Shown here piece by piece: positions 1-8,440 of a stretch of 64,000 nucleotides of DNA. Made by a program: the position numbers and the translations under genes. Numbering within the stretch: position 1 is the first letter of the stretch; every line of letters starts with the position of its first letter. The stretch is from Planctomycetota bacterium (lineage in GTDB: Bacteria > Planctomycetota > Phycisphaerae > Sedimentisphaerales > Anaerobacaceae), in the NCBI GenBank assembly GCA_025459125.1, contig JALORE010000029.1:1-64000 (forward strand), written 5' to 3'. A model generated the notes under the pieces. It saw only the letters and a program-made list of their open reading frames with translations. It had not been told where the DNA came from and ran no database searches.

Positions 1-848
1 TCACGGTCGGCAGCATCTATGCCATCGTGGCGATCGGGTTCAACATCATCTACGCGTGTACCGGGGTCATCAACTTCGCCCAGGGCGAGTTTCTGATCGT
101 CGGCGCCATGACCGCGATCAGTCTGTCGCACGTGGCGCCGCTGCCGCTGGCGATTTTCGGGGCGGTGCTGATCACGACGGTCCTGGGCGGGCTGATCGAG
201 CTGGTGTTCATCCGGCCGGTCAAGGATGCCCCGGTGCTGCGGCTGATCGTCATCACGATCGGCGTCTCGATCGTCATCCGCGAGGCCATGATGCACCTGT
301 GGGATGAGAAAGTGCGGTCCCTGCCGTACTTCAGCGGGACCTCCGTGTCCACGGTCACCATCCTGGGCGCGGGCGTTTCGCTGCAGGTCTTTTGGGTTCT
401 CGGCGTCAGCGCCGTGATCGTCACGGCGCTGACGCTCTTTTTCCGCTACACGTTGACCGGCCGGGCCATGCGGGCCTGTGCCGACGACCGGATGGCGGCC
501 CGCCTGTGCGGCATCAACGACCGGCGCATGGTGACGTTGTCCTTCATGCTCAGCGCCGGCATCGGCGCCCTGGCCGGCTGCGTGATCTCGCCGGTGACGC
601 AGACCCAGTACGACATGGGGGCCCCCCTGGCGATCAAGGGATTCACCGTCGCCATTCTCGGCGGCCTGGGCAACAGCATGGGCGCCGTCGCGGCGGGCCT
701 GTTGCTGGGCCTGCTGGAGGCCCTGGTCACCAGCCAGTCGTCCGCCTACAAGGAGGCGGTTTCGCTGGTGGTCCTGCTGCTGATCCTGGTTTTCCGGCCG
801 AGCGGCCTGTTTGCCCGCCGTGCCACCAGTGCGTTGAGGACGGCATGA
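1..848 (+). CDS. livH: Branched-chain amino acid ABC transporter permease LivH (5' partial)
   Basis: Inner-membrane permease of a branched-chain/amide/aryl-acid type ABC importer. The reading frame is open from the window edge (first full codon at 3) and the visible start, GSIYAIVAIGFNIIYACTGV, is the LivH first-helix signature followed by INFAQGEF, so the true start lies upstream of the window. About 275 residues of a usual 290-300 are present, with repeated hydrophobic segments and the cytoplasmic loop CADDRMAARLCGIND typical of LivH. The stop overlaps the next permease gene by ATGA, indicating translational coupling. The substrate-binding protein is not in the window. Family assignment is firm; the substrate is not readable from sequence. 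Confidence 0.93.
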   Translation, partial: TVGSIYAIVAIGFNIIYACTGVINFAQGEFLIVGAMTAISLSHVAPLPLAIFGAVLITTVLGGLIELVFIRPVKDAPVLRLIVITIGVSIVIREAMMHLWDEKVRSLPYFSGTSVSTVTILGAGVSLQVFWVLGVSAVIVTALTLFFRYTLTGRAMRACADDRMAARLCGINDRRMVTLSFMLSAGIGALAGCVISPVTQTQYDMGAPLAIKGFTVAILGGLGNSMGAVAAGLLLGLLEALVTSQSSAYKEAVSLVVLLLILVFRPSGLFARRATSALRTA

Positions 849-1909
849 TGCGGTTGCGGATGTATTACCCGGTGTTCGCCGCCGCGGCGTTGATCGTCGT
901 GCTGCACCTCGTGCTCGCGCTGTTCGGCGCCACGTACTACATGACCCAGATCACGATGTCGGCCTACTACGCCCTGGTCGTGATCGGATTGTGCCTGCTC
1001 ATGGGCTACGCCGGCCAAGCCTCGCTGGGCCACGCGGGCTTCTTCGCCATCGGCGGCTACGCCTCGGCAGTCCTGACCACGTATAACCTGAATCCGTTCC
1101 GGGACACGGCCCTGATCGCCCGCTGCCAGGCGCTCGGCCTGACGATGCAGTGGCAGGACATCTACGGCACCGACATTCTCTCGTTTGCCCCCTGGGTAGC
1201 TTGCGTCGCCGCCCTCTTGCTGACGGGCCTGGTGGCCCTGGTCATCGGGGCCTCGGTGATCCAGCTCAAGGGCCACTACCTGGCCATGGCCACGCTCGGC
1301 TTCGGCCTGATCGTTTATCGCATCGCGCTGGGCACGCCGGTCCTGGGCCGGGCCGACGGTGTCTCGAACGTGCCGTCGTTCCACCTGCTGGCCGGCCTGC
1401 AGGTCAACGGCCGGGCCCCCTTCCGCGTCCAGAACTACTATATCGCGTGGGCCGTCGTGCTGGTGGCCATGGTCCTGGCCTTGAACCTGGTGCATTCACG
1501 GGTCGGCCGGGCGATGCGCTCCATTCACGAGAACGAGGAGGCCGCCCACTCCCTGGGCGTCAACACCTACCGCTACAAGCTGGCGGTCTTCATCCTCAGC
1601 GCGATCTTCGCCGCCATCGGCGGCGTGCTCCTGACCCACTACAATGGCAGCATCGGCCCCTCTGAGGTGACGGTCATGAAGTCCGTGCGGTACGTCGCCA
1701 TCGTCGCCGTCGGCGGGATGGCCAACCTCTGGGGCGCCCTGGTGATGGGTATCGTCCTGAACTTCCTCTCGCTGCGCGGCGTCTTCGGCTCGTTCGACGA
1801 TGCCGTCTTCGGCGCCATCCTGATCGCCATCATGATCTTCGCGCCGCAGGGCCTCCTGCGGGTGCCGCGTCTACAGGCACTGACCGCCCTGCTCCGGAGG
1901 AATCCATGA
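845..1909 (+). CDS. livM: Branched-chain amino acid ABC transporter permease LivM
   Basis: Second permease subunit, 354 residues, pairing with LivH in the membrane. The start chosen is the ATG overlapping the livH stop (ATGATG); the open frame extends further upstream but that part is a shadow of livH. Family features are GLCLLMGYAGQASLGHAGFF near residue 50, multiple hydrophobic helices, the loop IHENEEAAHSLGVNTYRYK, and a C-terminal GGMANLWGALVMG. The stop overlaps livG by four bases. Length and order (H-M-G-F) are canonical. Confidence 0.95.
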   Translation: MMRLRMYYPVFAAAALIVVLHLVLALFGATYYMTQITMSAYYALVVIGLCLLMGYAGQASLGHAGFFAIGGYASAVLTTYNLNPFRDTALIARCQALGLTMQWQDIYGTDILSFAPWVACVAALLLTGLVALVIGASVIQLKGHYLAMATLGFGLIVYRIALGTPVLGRADGVSNVPSFHLLAGLQVNGRAPFRVQNYYIAWAVVLVAMVLALNLVHSRVGRAMRSIHENEEAAHSLGVNTYRYKLAVFILSAIFAAIGGVLLTHYNGSIGPSEVTVMKSVRYVAIVAVGGMANLWGALVMGIVLNFLSLRGVFGSFDDAVFGAILIAIMIFAPQGLLRVPRLQALTALLRRNP

Positions 1910-2676
1910 GCAACGTCCTCCTGGAAACCAAAGGTCTGGCTCGTTCCTTCGGCGGGGTGCACGCCGTGCGGGATGTGAGCTTCCACGTGCCCACCGAATC
2001 GATCAAGGCGGTCATCGGGCCCAACGGGGCCGGCAAGACGACCCTGTTCAACCTGATCGCCGGGACGCTCGCACCGCACCGCGGCGAGGTCATCTATCGC
2101 GGTCAGGCCATCACCGGCCATAAGCCCCACGCCGTGGCGGCCCTGGGGATTGCGCGGACCTTCCAGACGACGAAGCTCTTTCCCCACATGACCGTCCTGG
2201 AGAACGTCATGATGGGCCGGCACACGCGCACGCGCTCCGGCTTCCTCGCGGGCATGCTGAACCTGCCCGGGACCTGGCGGGAGCACCGCCAGACGGAAGC
2301 CAAGGCCCACAACATCCTCGCCGACCTGGGCCTGGCCGCCTACGCCGGCGAGACCGCCTGCAACCTCTCCTTCGGCCGCCAGCGGCTGGTGGAGTTCGCC
2401 CGGGCCCTGGCCACGGAGCCGTCGCTGCTGCTGCTGGACGAGCCGGCCGCCGGGCTCAACATCTACGAGACGCAGGAACTTTCGCAGCTCATTCTCAGGA
2501 TCCGCGCCACCGGCATCACCTGCCTGGTGGTCGAGCACGACATGTCCCTGGTCATGAACATCTCGGACGAAGTGGTCGTCCTCGACCAGGGCCAGAAGAT
2601 CGCGGAAGGCCCCCCCGCCCAGATCCAGCGCCATCCCGAAGTCATCCGTGTGTATCTGGGGGACGAGCATGGCTGA
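1906..2676 (+). CDS. livG: Branched-chain amino acid ABC transporter ATP-binding protein LivG
   Basis: First of two ATPase subunits that power the LivHM permease. Walker A is GPNGAGKTT (about residues 38-46), the Q-loop lies in ARTFQTTKLF, the signature is LSFGRQRLVE and Walker B is LLLLDEPAAGL with the catalytic Glu. The LivG-type insertion between Q-loop and signature is present. The start ATG overlaps the livM stop and follows a good CCGGAGGAATCC ribosome site. At 256 residues it has standard length. Confidence 0.96.
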   Translation: MSNVLLETKGLARSFGGVHAVRDVSFHVPTESIKAVIGPNGAGKTTLFNLIAGTLAPHRGEVIYRGQAITGHKPHAVAALGIARTFQTTKLFPHMTVLENVMMGRHTRTRSGFLAGMLNLPGTWREHRQTEAKAHNILADLGLAAYAGETACNLSFGRQRLVEFARALATEPSLLLLDEPAAGLNIYETQELSQLILRIRATGITCLVVEHDMSLVMNISDEVVVLDQGQKIAEGPPAQIQRHPEVIRVYLGDEHG

Positions 2677-2738
2677 GATGGGGGTCACACCTACACATTT
2701 CACTTTCGCGAGCGCTCGCGCGGGCGTGGGGGTGGCGC

Positions 2739-3512
2739 ATGCTTAGGATTCTGAATCTCGAAGCCGGCTACGGCGCCCTGCGGGTCCTCAAGGGGATTTC
2801 GCTGCACGTCTCCCCGGGCGAGATCGTCGCGGTCATCGGGGCCAACGGCGCGGGCAAGACCACCCTGCTCAAGACCATCGCGGGCATCCTGAAAGCCCGC
2901 GCCGGCGAAGTCGAGTTCGACAAGCGTCGGATCCACAACGACCCGGCCGAGCGGATCGTCCGCTACGGCTGTGGCCTCGTGCCGGAAGGCCGGCACATCT
3001 TCAGCACGCTCACGGTGCGCGAGAACCTGCTCCTCGGCGCCTACAGCGTGGCACGGGCCAGCCGCCCCTGGCACTTCTGGCGCCGCCGGACCGACAACCA
3101 GCGCCGCCCCGACGAGACGCTGGCGCAGATCTATGAGCTGTTCGGCATCCTCAAGGAGCGGTCGAGCCAGCTCGCCGGCACGCTCTCCGGCGGCCAGCAG
3201 CAGATGCTCGCCATCGGCCGGGCTCTGATGGCCCGACCCCGGTTGCTGATGATGGACGAGCCCTCGTTGGGCGTGGCGCCCCTGGTCGTGAAGGACATCT
3301 ACAGAACGATCGTCAACCTCAAGCGCACCGGCCTGACGATCCTGCTGGTCGAGCAGAACGCCCGGGCGGCCCTGGCCGTCGCCGATCGCGGCTACGTGAT
3401 CGAGACCGGCCAGATCGTCCTGCAGGGCACGGCCCGGCAACTGTGCGACAGTCCCGAGGTCCAACGGGCGTACCTCGGCAAGGAGTACCGAAGCATCGAT
3501 GAAGACGAATAA
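2739..3512 (+). CDS. livF: Branched-chain amino acid ABC transporter ATP-binding protein LivF
   Basis: Second ATPase of the importer, 257 residues. Walker A GANGAGKTT, signature LSGGQQQMLAIGRALM, Walker B LLMMDEPSLGVAPL and H-loop region ILLVEQN are all intact. Compared with ordinary LivF (about 235 residues), it carries roughly 20 extra residues after LLLGAYS (from DNA about 3049-3117), beginning VARASRPWHFWRRR. That segment reads like an in-frame dispersed repeat and lies in a surface loop between Q-loop and signature. A 62-base gap containing GCGAGCGCTCGC separates it from livG, but co-transcription is likely. Confidence 0.95.
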   Translation: MLRILNLEAGYGALRVLKGISLHVSPGEIVAVIGANGAGKTTLLKTIAGILKARAGEVEFDKRRIHNDPAERIVRYGCGLVPEGRHIFSTLTVRENLLLGAYSVARASRPWHFWRRRTDNQRRPDETLAQIYELFGILKERSSQLAGTLSGGQQQMLAIGRALMARPRLLMMDEPSLGVAPLVVKDIYRTIVNLKRTGLTILLVEQNARAALAVADRGYVIETGQIVLQGTARQLCDSPEVQRAYLGKEYRSIDEDE

Positions 3513-3599
3513 GGAGAAAAGCACAAAGTCCGAGACTCGAGATCCGAAACCCGAAACAAATCGAAGAGCTTCTGACAAAATGAGCGTCCGATCCCCTTC

Positions 3600-3696
3600 T
3601 GTCACCCCCGCGCAGAGCCTACCCGCGCCCCGATCGGGGGCGGGGGTCCAGTAAACACTGCGGCGTGATAGCATTCCCGCCTGCGCGGGAATGACA
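3600..3696. repeat. Dispersed palindromic repeat, TGTCATTCCCGCGC family, copy 1
   Basis: A 97-base element with near-complementary ends: TGTCACCCCCGCGCAG on the left and CTGCGCGGGAATGACA on the right. The middle holds a second GC hairpin around CCCCGATCGGGG and the decamer CCAGTAAACA. A second copy lies in the opposite orientation at 38345-38417 and shares both ends and the decamer. The element is flanked by A/T-rich micro-repeats (about 3525-3565 and 3722-3757, of the form GAAACCCGAAAC and GATTTCGAATTTCG) that are roughly inverted relative to each other. No coding potential. Confidence 0.75.
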
Positions 3697-3780
3697 ATGG
3701 GCGGCAACTTCCTACGGGATGGTCGTTTTGGATTTCGAATTTCGATATTCGGATTTGCTCAAGCTGTGAGGCAGACGCAT

Positions 3781-5097
3781 ATGAACCACACACTCCCCTA
3801 CAATCCGAAATGCGAGATGATCGCCCGCGAGGAACTGCAGCAGCTTCAACTCGAGCGGCTGCAATCCACGCTCAACCGCGTCTACCGCAGCGTCGCCTTC
3901 TACCGGACGGCCTTCGACGCCCACAAGGTCAATCTGGAGAAGCTCAAGGACCTGCGGGCGCTGCGCGAGTTGCCCTTCACGACGAAGGAAGACCTGCAAA
4001 AGAGCTATCCGTACGACATGTTCGCCGTCCCCCTCCGTGACATCGTCCGCATCCACACGACCTCGGGCACGACGGGCAAGCCCATCGTCGTCGGTTACAC
4101 ACAGAACGACCTGCGGAGCTGGCGCGAGTGCGCCGCCCGGCTGCTGACCGCGGCCGGCGTGACCGAGCACGATGTGGTCCAGATCGCCCTGCACTACAGC
4201 CTGGTCGCGGACGGATTCGGTTTTCACCAGGGGGCCGAGCGTCTCGGGGCCTCGGTCATCCCGGCCTCGCTGGCGACCAGCGTCGCCAAGCAGATCGTCG
4301 TCATGCGGGACTTCAAGACGACGGTCTTGATCTCGACGCCGAGCCATGCCCTGACCATCGCGGCCAGTCTCGACGAAGTCCAGGTCCACCTGGAGCGGCT
4401 GCACCTGCGCCTGGGCCTCTTCGGCGGTGAACGCTGGAGCGATGCGGTCCGCCGGCAACTGGAGCAGCAGTTGCGGATCGTCTCGACCGACACCTACGGC
4501 CCGACGGAAGTCCTGGGGCCGGGCGTCGCCGGCGAATGTCACCTGCACCAGGGCCTGCACCTCAACGAGGACCATTTCATCGTCGAGGTCATCGACCCGA
4601 CCACCTTGGAGCCGGTCGGCCCCGGCGAGGAGGGCGAGCTGGTCCTGACGACAATTACCAAAGAGGGTTTTCCGCTCGTCCGCTACCGGACGAGCGACGT
4701 GACGCGGCTCGATCCGGCCCCCTGCCCATGCGGTCGCACGTTCGTCCGCATGGCCCGCGTGATGGGCCGGACCGACGACCTGATTCTCGTCCAAGGCGTG
4801 GGCTTCTTCCCTTCCCAGATCGAAGAGATCCTCGCCGGCATCGACGGTGTCAGCCCCTATTTCCAGATCCTCGTCGATCAGGACCGCGGCGTCGAGACCA
4901 TCGAAGTCAGGGTCGAAATCTCGGACAGAATCCCCTTCCTCGACGAGGTCAAGACCATCGAGACCCTGCGGCAGCAGGTGGCCAAGCGAATCAAGGCGGT
5001 TCTCGACATCGACCCCAAGGTCACGCTCCTCGAGCCCAAGTCCCTGCAATCCCTCCCCGCAGGCACCCCGCGCATCGTGGACAGACGTCCCGGCTGA
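3781..5097 (+). CDS. Phenylacetate-CoA ligase-like aryl-acid:CoA ligase (PaaK family)
   Basis: Predicted cytoplasmic AMP-forming ligase activating an aryl or aryl-acetic acid to its CoA thioester. It has 438 residues, normal for PaaK. The start at 3781 gives MNHTLPYNPKCEM, the usual PaaK opening. Family motifs are SVAFYRTAFD near residue 40, the phosphate loop HTTSGTTGKPIVVGYT, the adenine motif DTYGPTEVLGPG, YRTSDVTRL, CPCGRTF, and the C-terminal lid GRTDDLILVQGVGFFPSQIEEIL. It follows livHMGF, an arrangement known in anaerobes where the same cluster often also carries indolepyruvate:ferredoxin oxidoreductase. No such gene is visible here. The exact acid is not known. Confidence 0.9.
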   Translation: MNHTLPYNPKCEMIAREELQQLQLERLQSTLNRVYRSVAFYRTAFDAHKVNLEKLKDLRALRELPFTTKEDLQKSYPYDMFAVPLRDIVRIHTTSGTTGKPIVVGYTQNDLRSWRECAARLLTAAGVTEHDVVQIALHYSLVADGFGFHQGAERLGASVIPASLATSVAKQIVVMRDFKTTVLISTPSHALTIAASLDEVQVHLERLHLRLGLFGGERWSDAVRRQLEQQLRIVSTDTYGPTEVLGPGVAGECHLHQGLHLNEDHFIVEVIDPTTLEPVGPGEEGELVLTTITKEGFPLVRYRTSDVTRLDPAPCPCGRTFVRMARVMGRTDDLILVQGVGFFPSQIEEILAGIDGVSPYFQILVDQDRGVETIEVRVEISDRIPFLDEVKTIETLRQQVAKRIKAVLDIDPKVTLLEPKSLQSLPAGTPRIVDRRPG

Positions 5098-5119
5098 AAA
5101 CGGCTGATCGCAAATCCTC

Positions 5120-5190
5120 GTAGGGTGGGCGGTGGCCACCATCTGTCGTCCGGTCTCTTCTTTGGGGATTGGTGGCACAGCCCACCCTAC
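5120..5190. repeat. GTAGGGTGGGC inverted-repeat element
   Basis: A 71-base element bounded by perfectly complementary 11-mers, GTAGGGTGGGC and GCCCACCCTAC. The inside includes CCGGTCTCTTC, also found (as CCGGTCTCTTT) in the related element at 55118-55177. Other relatives lie at 42938-43054, 45161-45190, 6721-6752 and 48037-48064. Probably a non-autonomous repeat; function unknown. Confidence 0.75.
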
Positions 5191-5378
5191 CGTTGCGGTT
5201 CTCCCCGCCGGTACCGGCAAAGCGAGAAACGCCGCCCCATTGTCTATCGCTCGGCGCTCGTCGCCCGTCCCGTCCTGGCCGTCGCCAAGGACAGGTTCGT
5301 GTGTTCGGTGGTGGCCTCGCGGACGATTACCAACTCGCCCATGTCCTCCCGCCGCCACTGCTCATTCGCATTCGGCTC

Positions 5379-5399
5379 GTAGGATGGGCCTTAGCCCAT
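5379..5399. repeat. GTAGGATGGGC short palindrome
   Basis: GTAGGATGGGC followed four bases later by GCCCAT, a short hairpin of the same general type as the GTAGGG elements. Shorter and less certain than the other copies. Confidence 0.45.
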
Positions 5400-5472
5400 G
5401 CGGTTCTTGTGGCTCGACAATTCCCACATCGTCTTTCGTTGCGGCCGAAGACCTACGCTGCGATCGCGCCGG

Positions 5473-5763
5473 CTATATCAGGCGGATGCCGCGCTCGGCA
5501 ATCTCGCTGGCCAGGGGATCGTGGGGGCCGAACCGCTCCGGCGTGAACGGCTGCGGCTCGATGCGATCGTCGATCGCGGCCGCCCACCGCATGAGGGGCA
5601 CGCGCTCCTGAAGAAGGTCATCCGAGAAATCCGCCGAGACAACGGCCACGTCGATGTCGCTCCAGGGGCGAGCCGAACCCCGGGCCTGGGAACCGTACAA
5701 GTAGGCGGCCTCGATCCGGCGGTGCTGGCAAACGACCGCCAGAAATCGCTCGACACCTGCCAT
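5473..5763 (-). CDS. MNT-type nucleotidyltransferase domain protein (minimal; HEPN-partner antitoxin type)
   Basis: About 96 residues from the ATG at 5763. The core is YLYGSQARGSARPWSDIDVAVV, the GS-x10-13-DxD active-site motif of minimal nucleotidyltransferases. In intact HEPN/MNT pairs this protein neutralises its HEPN ribonuclease partner, in studied cases by adenylylating it. Here the frame runs upstream without a stop into a shortened HEPN remnant (to 5919), so a fused product from a GTG at 5919 is also possible. Without its partner the gene is likely decaying or has an orphan role. The downstream end, ASEIAERGIRLI, looks intact. Confidence 0.75.
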   Translation of the reverse strand: MAGVERFLAVVCQHRRIEAAYLYGSQARGSARPWSDIDVAVVSADFSDDLLQERVPLMRWAAAIDDRIEPQPFTPERFGPHDPLASEIAERGIRLI

Positions 5764-5991
5764 CACGTCCGGTGCGATTTTGCGCCATGCCAACGCCTCT
5801 CTGATGGCCGCCATCTGCTCGGCGGCATATTCGGGAGTACACCTGCGGCGAAAGTCACCCCCAGGATCAGGATATCTCGCCTCGATATTGAATGCTGTGA
5901 TGATGAGATGATCGGCCACCGTCAGGCTCTCTTGGGCCTCGGTGAATCAGTACTGGGCCGCAGCCCGACCATCAAAGGCCTCTGGACTCAT
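5764..5991 (-). pseudogene. HEPN domain remnant with a stop codon and an internal deletion
   Basis: Read on the minus strand from the ATG at 5991, the protein opens MSPEAFDGRAAAQY, then a TGA stop, then FTEAQESLTVADHL. That matches the HEPN N-terminus, where a Trp normally sits at the stop position (Y-W-x-x-x-A-E-x-x-L). It then jumps to ITAFNIEARYPDPGGDFRRR, which matches the HEPN C-terminal part. The middle, about 60-70 residues, is absent. The remnant continues in frame into the MNT domain. The TGA replaces TGG by one base, so both a nonsense change and a deletion are inferred. Confidence 0.65.
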
Positions 5992-6313
5992 CCATCGTTC
6001 CGATCACCTTCTCGAAGGTAGCGGTTTCAGGGTCTTGCTGACCAGATCTGCCCCTCTACACAGAGACGTCACACGAACGACCATAACAGGTCGGTCTCAG
6101 GGCTGCCAGTCTTTTCGGAGGTGCGAACACGAGGCACCGGAGGGAGCAAGAAACGTACGCCCACCCAGCATGGTCGCGGAGCCAGGCTTGCGCCATCGGG
6201 ATACCAGCGGAGAGGCGACGGGGAGAGGAAATTCCCGCATTCTGGGCTTCCCGCCGGAGCGCACTTTCTGTAGTGGCAGTCAACATGAGAAGCACAAGTA
6301 AAGGAGCAGACCC
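5992..6313. other. Intergenic region, nothing recognised
   Basis: No gene, RNA or repeat could be recognised. The last 20 bases hold the AAAGGAG ribosome site of the next gene. A minus-strand open frame (6056-6295) lacks family resemblance and a ribosome site. Confidence 0.5.
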
Positions 6314-6658
6314 ATGGCCGGGTTAGTGGATAAGAAATGCGTGCCGTGCGACAAAAACGCAAAGCCGATCAAGGGTGAGGACATCGAGAACAGACGGAAG
6401 GAGTTGACATCCGGCTGGCGGGTCGTGGATGAGCACCACCTGGAGCGCCAGCTCACCTACGACGATCTTCGCCAGGCGCTCGATTTCGTCAATGAGGTCG
6501 GCGACCTGGCCGAGGAGGAGGGCCATCATCCCGACCTCTATCTGGGCTACGGCAAAGTCAAGATCCAGCTCCGGACCCACAAGAGCAACGGCCTGCACGA
6601 GGACGATTCCATTATGGCCGCCAAGATCGACGCCCTGCAGCCGGCGCCGGTACGATAG
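6314..6658 (+). CDS. phhB: Pterin-4a-carbinolamine dehydratase
   Basis: A small cytoplasmic enzyme (114 residues) that dehydrates 4a-hydroxytetrahydropterin, the by-product of aromatic amino acid hydroxylases. The diagnostic motif EEEGHHPDLYLGYGKVKIQL supplies the catalytic histidines, and THKSNGLHEDDSIMAAKID is the usual C-terminus. A good AAAGGAG site sits eight bases before the ATG. No aromatic amino acid hydroxylase is adjacent, so its partner is elsewhere or it has another pterin-related or regulatory role. It stands alone as a single transcription unit. Confidence 0.93.
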   Translation: MAGLVDKKCVPCDKNAKPIKGEDIENRRKELTSGWRVVDEHHLERQLTYDDLRQALDFVNEVGDLAEEEGHHPDLYLGYGKVKIQLRTHKSNGLHEDDSIMAAKIDALQPAPVR

Positions 6659-6720
6659 GAGGCTGCTTTCGTCTCCTGCGAACGGATTCCTCGTTGGAAG
6701 TACCGCCTTTGCGCGGGTCA

Positions 6721-6752
6721 GGGTAGGGGCGCATGGTTATTCGCCCCTACCC
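6721..6752. repeat. GTAGGGGCG hairpin repeat, copy 1
   Basis: GGGTAGGGGCG is paired with CGCCCCTACCC across a ten-base loop (CATGGTTATT). The copy at 48037-48064 has the same 28-base core with one loop change. It lies in the gap before the pectate lyase gene. Confidence 0.7.
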
Positions 6753-6910
6753 GCCGGAAGGCGAGACTCCCCGTACACCAAGTGCAGCTAACCAGTAGGG
6801 ATCGTAGAAACGGCAGGCGCCCTTACCGCGTCCAACCATTGAATTGGCGGTCTGGTCTCGGTATCATGGGGGATGTGCATCCGACACAAGTGTCTCAGGA
6901 GGACTACCCT

Positions 6911-8440
6911 ATGATCACAGGTGGAACCACCCAAGCACATCCTGCCGTGTCCGCGATTCGTGGGAGCTGTCTTCCGGTCCTGCTGATTGCCCTTGCCTTC
7001 TTAGTGGAGGACTTTGCCCGGGCCGGCGCGACCTACTATGTGGACCCCAATGGCAGCGACGGCAATCCCGGCTCGCTCGAGAGTCCTTTCGGCACGTTCG
7101 ACCATGCGATTCGGGTGGCCGCACCGGGTGATACCATCTATGCCCGCGGCGGCACCTACCGGCTGGACCATTGTCTGCGGATCGACAAGGCCGGCACGCC
7201 GGAGAGCTCGATCCGCCTCTGGGCCGCGCCCGGCGAAACACCTATCCTCGACTTCAGCAGCAATCCCCTGGCCCCGCCGCAACCGCGCGACGGCGATGAG
7301 GGGCCGGTGAACGACGCCGTCGGCATCCACGTCGCCGCCGCCGGCGACTGGTGGCATTTCAAGGGCCTGACCATCCAGAACGCCCCCTACTACGGCGTCC
7401 GCGTCTACGGGTCCCACAACATCTTTGAGCAGCTCACCCTGCGCTACCACAAAGCCAGCGGGCTCGAGATCACCGGGAAAGAGGGACGGACTCCCAGCCA
7501 TAACCTCGTGCTCAACTGCGACTCCTACCTCAACTTCGATCCGCAGTCGAACGGGGAGGACGCCGACGGCTTCGCGGCGAAGTTCGACACGCTCGGGCCG
7601 GGCAACGTCTTCCGGGGCCTGCGGGCCTGGAGCAACGCCGACGACGGTTTCGACTTCTGGCACGCCGTGCCGGGCGTACTGGTAGAAGACTGCTGGTCCT
7701 TTGACAACGGCTTCAACCGACCACAATGGGCGGCGCAGATCAAGGGAAGCTGGCGCGGCGATGGGCTGGGTTTCAAACTCGGACAGGCGGCGGGGCCGAT
7801 GGTCCTGAACCGGGTGGTCGCGTGGGGCAACAAGGCCTACGGCATCGACGACAACGGCAACGGCCATCCCCAGGGAGTTATCATCCGCAACGCCACCCTG
7901 GTCAACAACGCCAAGGATGGCAATCCCGTGCAGATCAGCCTGGACGACGGCATGCCTCACACCGTCATCAACACCATCGCCTTCGACCTCGACGGCAGCG
8001 GTGTGACCAGCTTCAAGGGCCCGGTCAACCATACCTTCAACACCTGGAACGGGATCGGCGTCCTGGCCGCAGACTTCGAGAGCCTCGACAACAACGCGCT
8101 TCGCGCGGCCGGGACGGCGCCGCGGGACACCGACGGCAGCCGGCCGGCCCTCGGCCTGCGTCTGGCCCCGGCCAGCCACCTGATCGACTCCGGCACCGAC
8201 GTCGGCCTGCCATACCTCGGTGTCGCGCCGGATCTGGGCGCATTCGAGTTCCCGGCTGCAGGTGCGCGGACGGATGGCACGGAGATGTCCCGGCCGGAGT
8301 TGGTGATGTTCGGTCATCGTTCTGCGGCCGGCGCTTCCGAAGTACTGTGCTGCGGCTCGGCCAGCAGCTCGGCGACGCGGTCGCGCATCCACTTGGCCCC
8401 CGGGGCGCCCTGCCAGTTGAGCTCGCCGTACCACCAGTAG
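6911..8440 (+). CDS. Secreted pectate lyase-like right-handed beta-helix protein (PL9 type)
   Basis: Predicted exported polysaccharide lyase cleaving polygalacturonate-like chains by beta-elimination. The ATG at 6911 follows AGGAGG and gives a signal peptide ending near FARAGA. Mature protein begins TYYVDPNGSDGNPGSLESPFGTF (broken here as ...SDGNPG and SPFGTF), the DUF1565/PL9 opening, followed by beta-helix coils. The PL9 calcium site is visible as GEDADGF (about residues 216-220) and NADDGFDFW (Asp 244, 245, 248), and the catalytic Lys as GFKLG (Lys 289). The last 40 residues, after LGAFEFP, overlap the convergent downstream gene by 127 bases and look unlike the fold, so the natural stop may have been lost. 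Confidence 0.85.
   Translation: MITGGTTQAHPAVSAIRGSCLPVLLIALAFLVEDFARAGATYYVDPNGSDGNPGSLESPFGTFDHAIRVAAPGDTIYARGGTYRLDHCLRIDKAGTPESSIRLWAAPGETPILDFSSNPLAPPQPRDGDEGPVNDAVGIHVAAAGDWWHFKGLTIQNAPYYGVRVYGSHNIFEQLTLRYHKASGLEITGKEGRTPSHNLVLNCDSYLNFDPQSNGEDADGFAAKFDTLGPGNVFRGLRAWSNADDGFDFWHAVPGVLVEDCWSFDNGFNRPQWAAQIKGSWRGDGLGFKLGQAAGPMVLNRVVAWGNKAYGIDDNGNGHPQGVIIRNATLVNNAKDGNPVQISLDDGMPHTVINTIAFDLDGSGVTSFKGPVNHTFNTWNGIGVLAADFESLDNNALRAAGTAPRDTDGSRPALGLRLAPASHLIDSGTDVGLPYLGVAPDLGAFEFPAAGARTDGTEMSRPELVMFGHRSAAGASEVLCCGSASSSATRSRIHLAPGAPCQLSSPYHQ

Larger units (their letters stand above)
5098..5472. other. Gene-free stretch with palindromic repeats
   Basis: No gene is supported here. It contains two copies of the GTAGGG-type palindromic repeat (5120-5190 and 5379-5399, listed separately) and a run of low-information GC-rich sequence between them. 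The open frames lack ribosome sites and protein-like composition. Confidence 0.6.
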
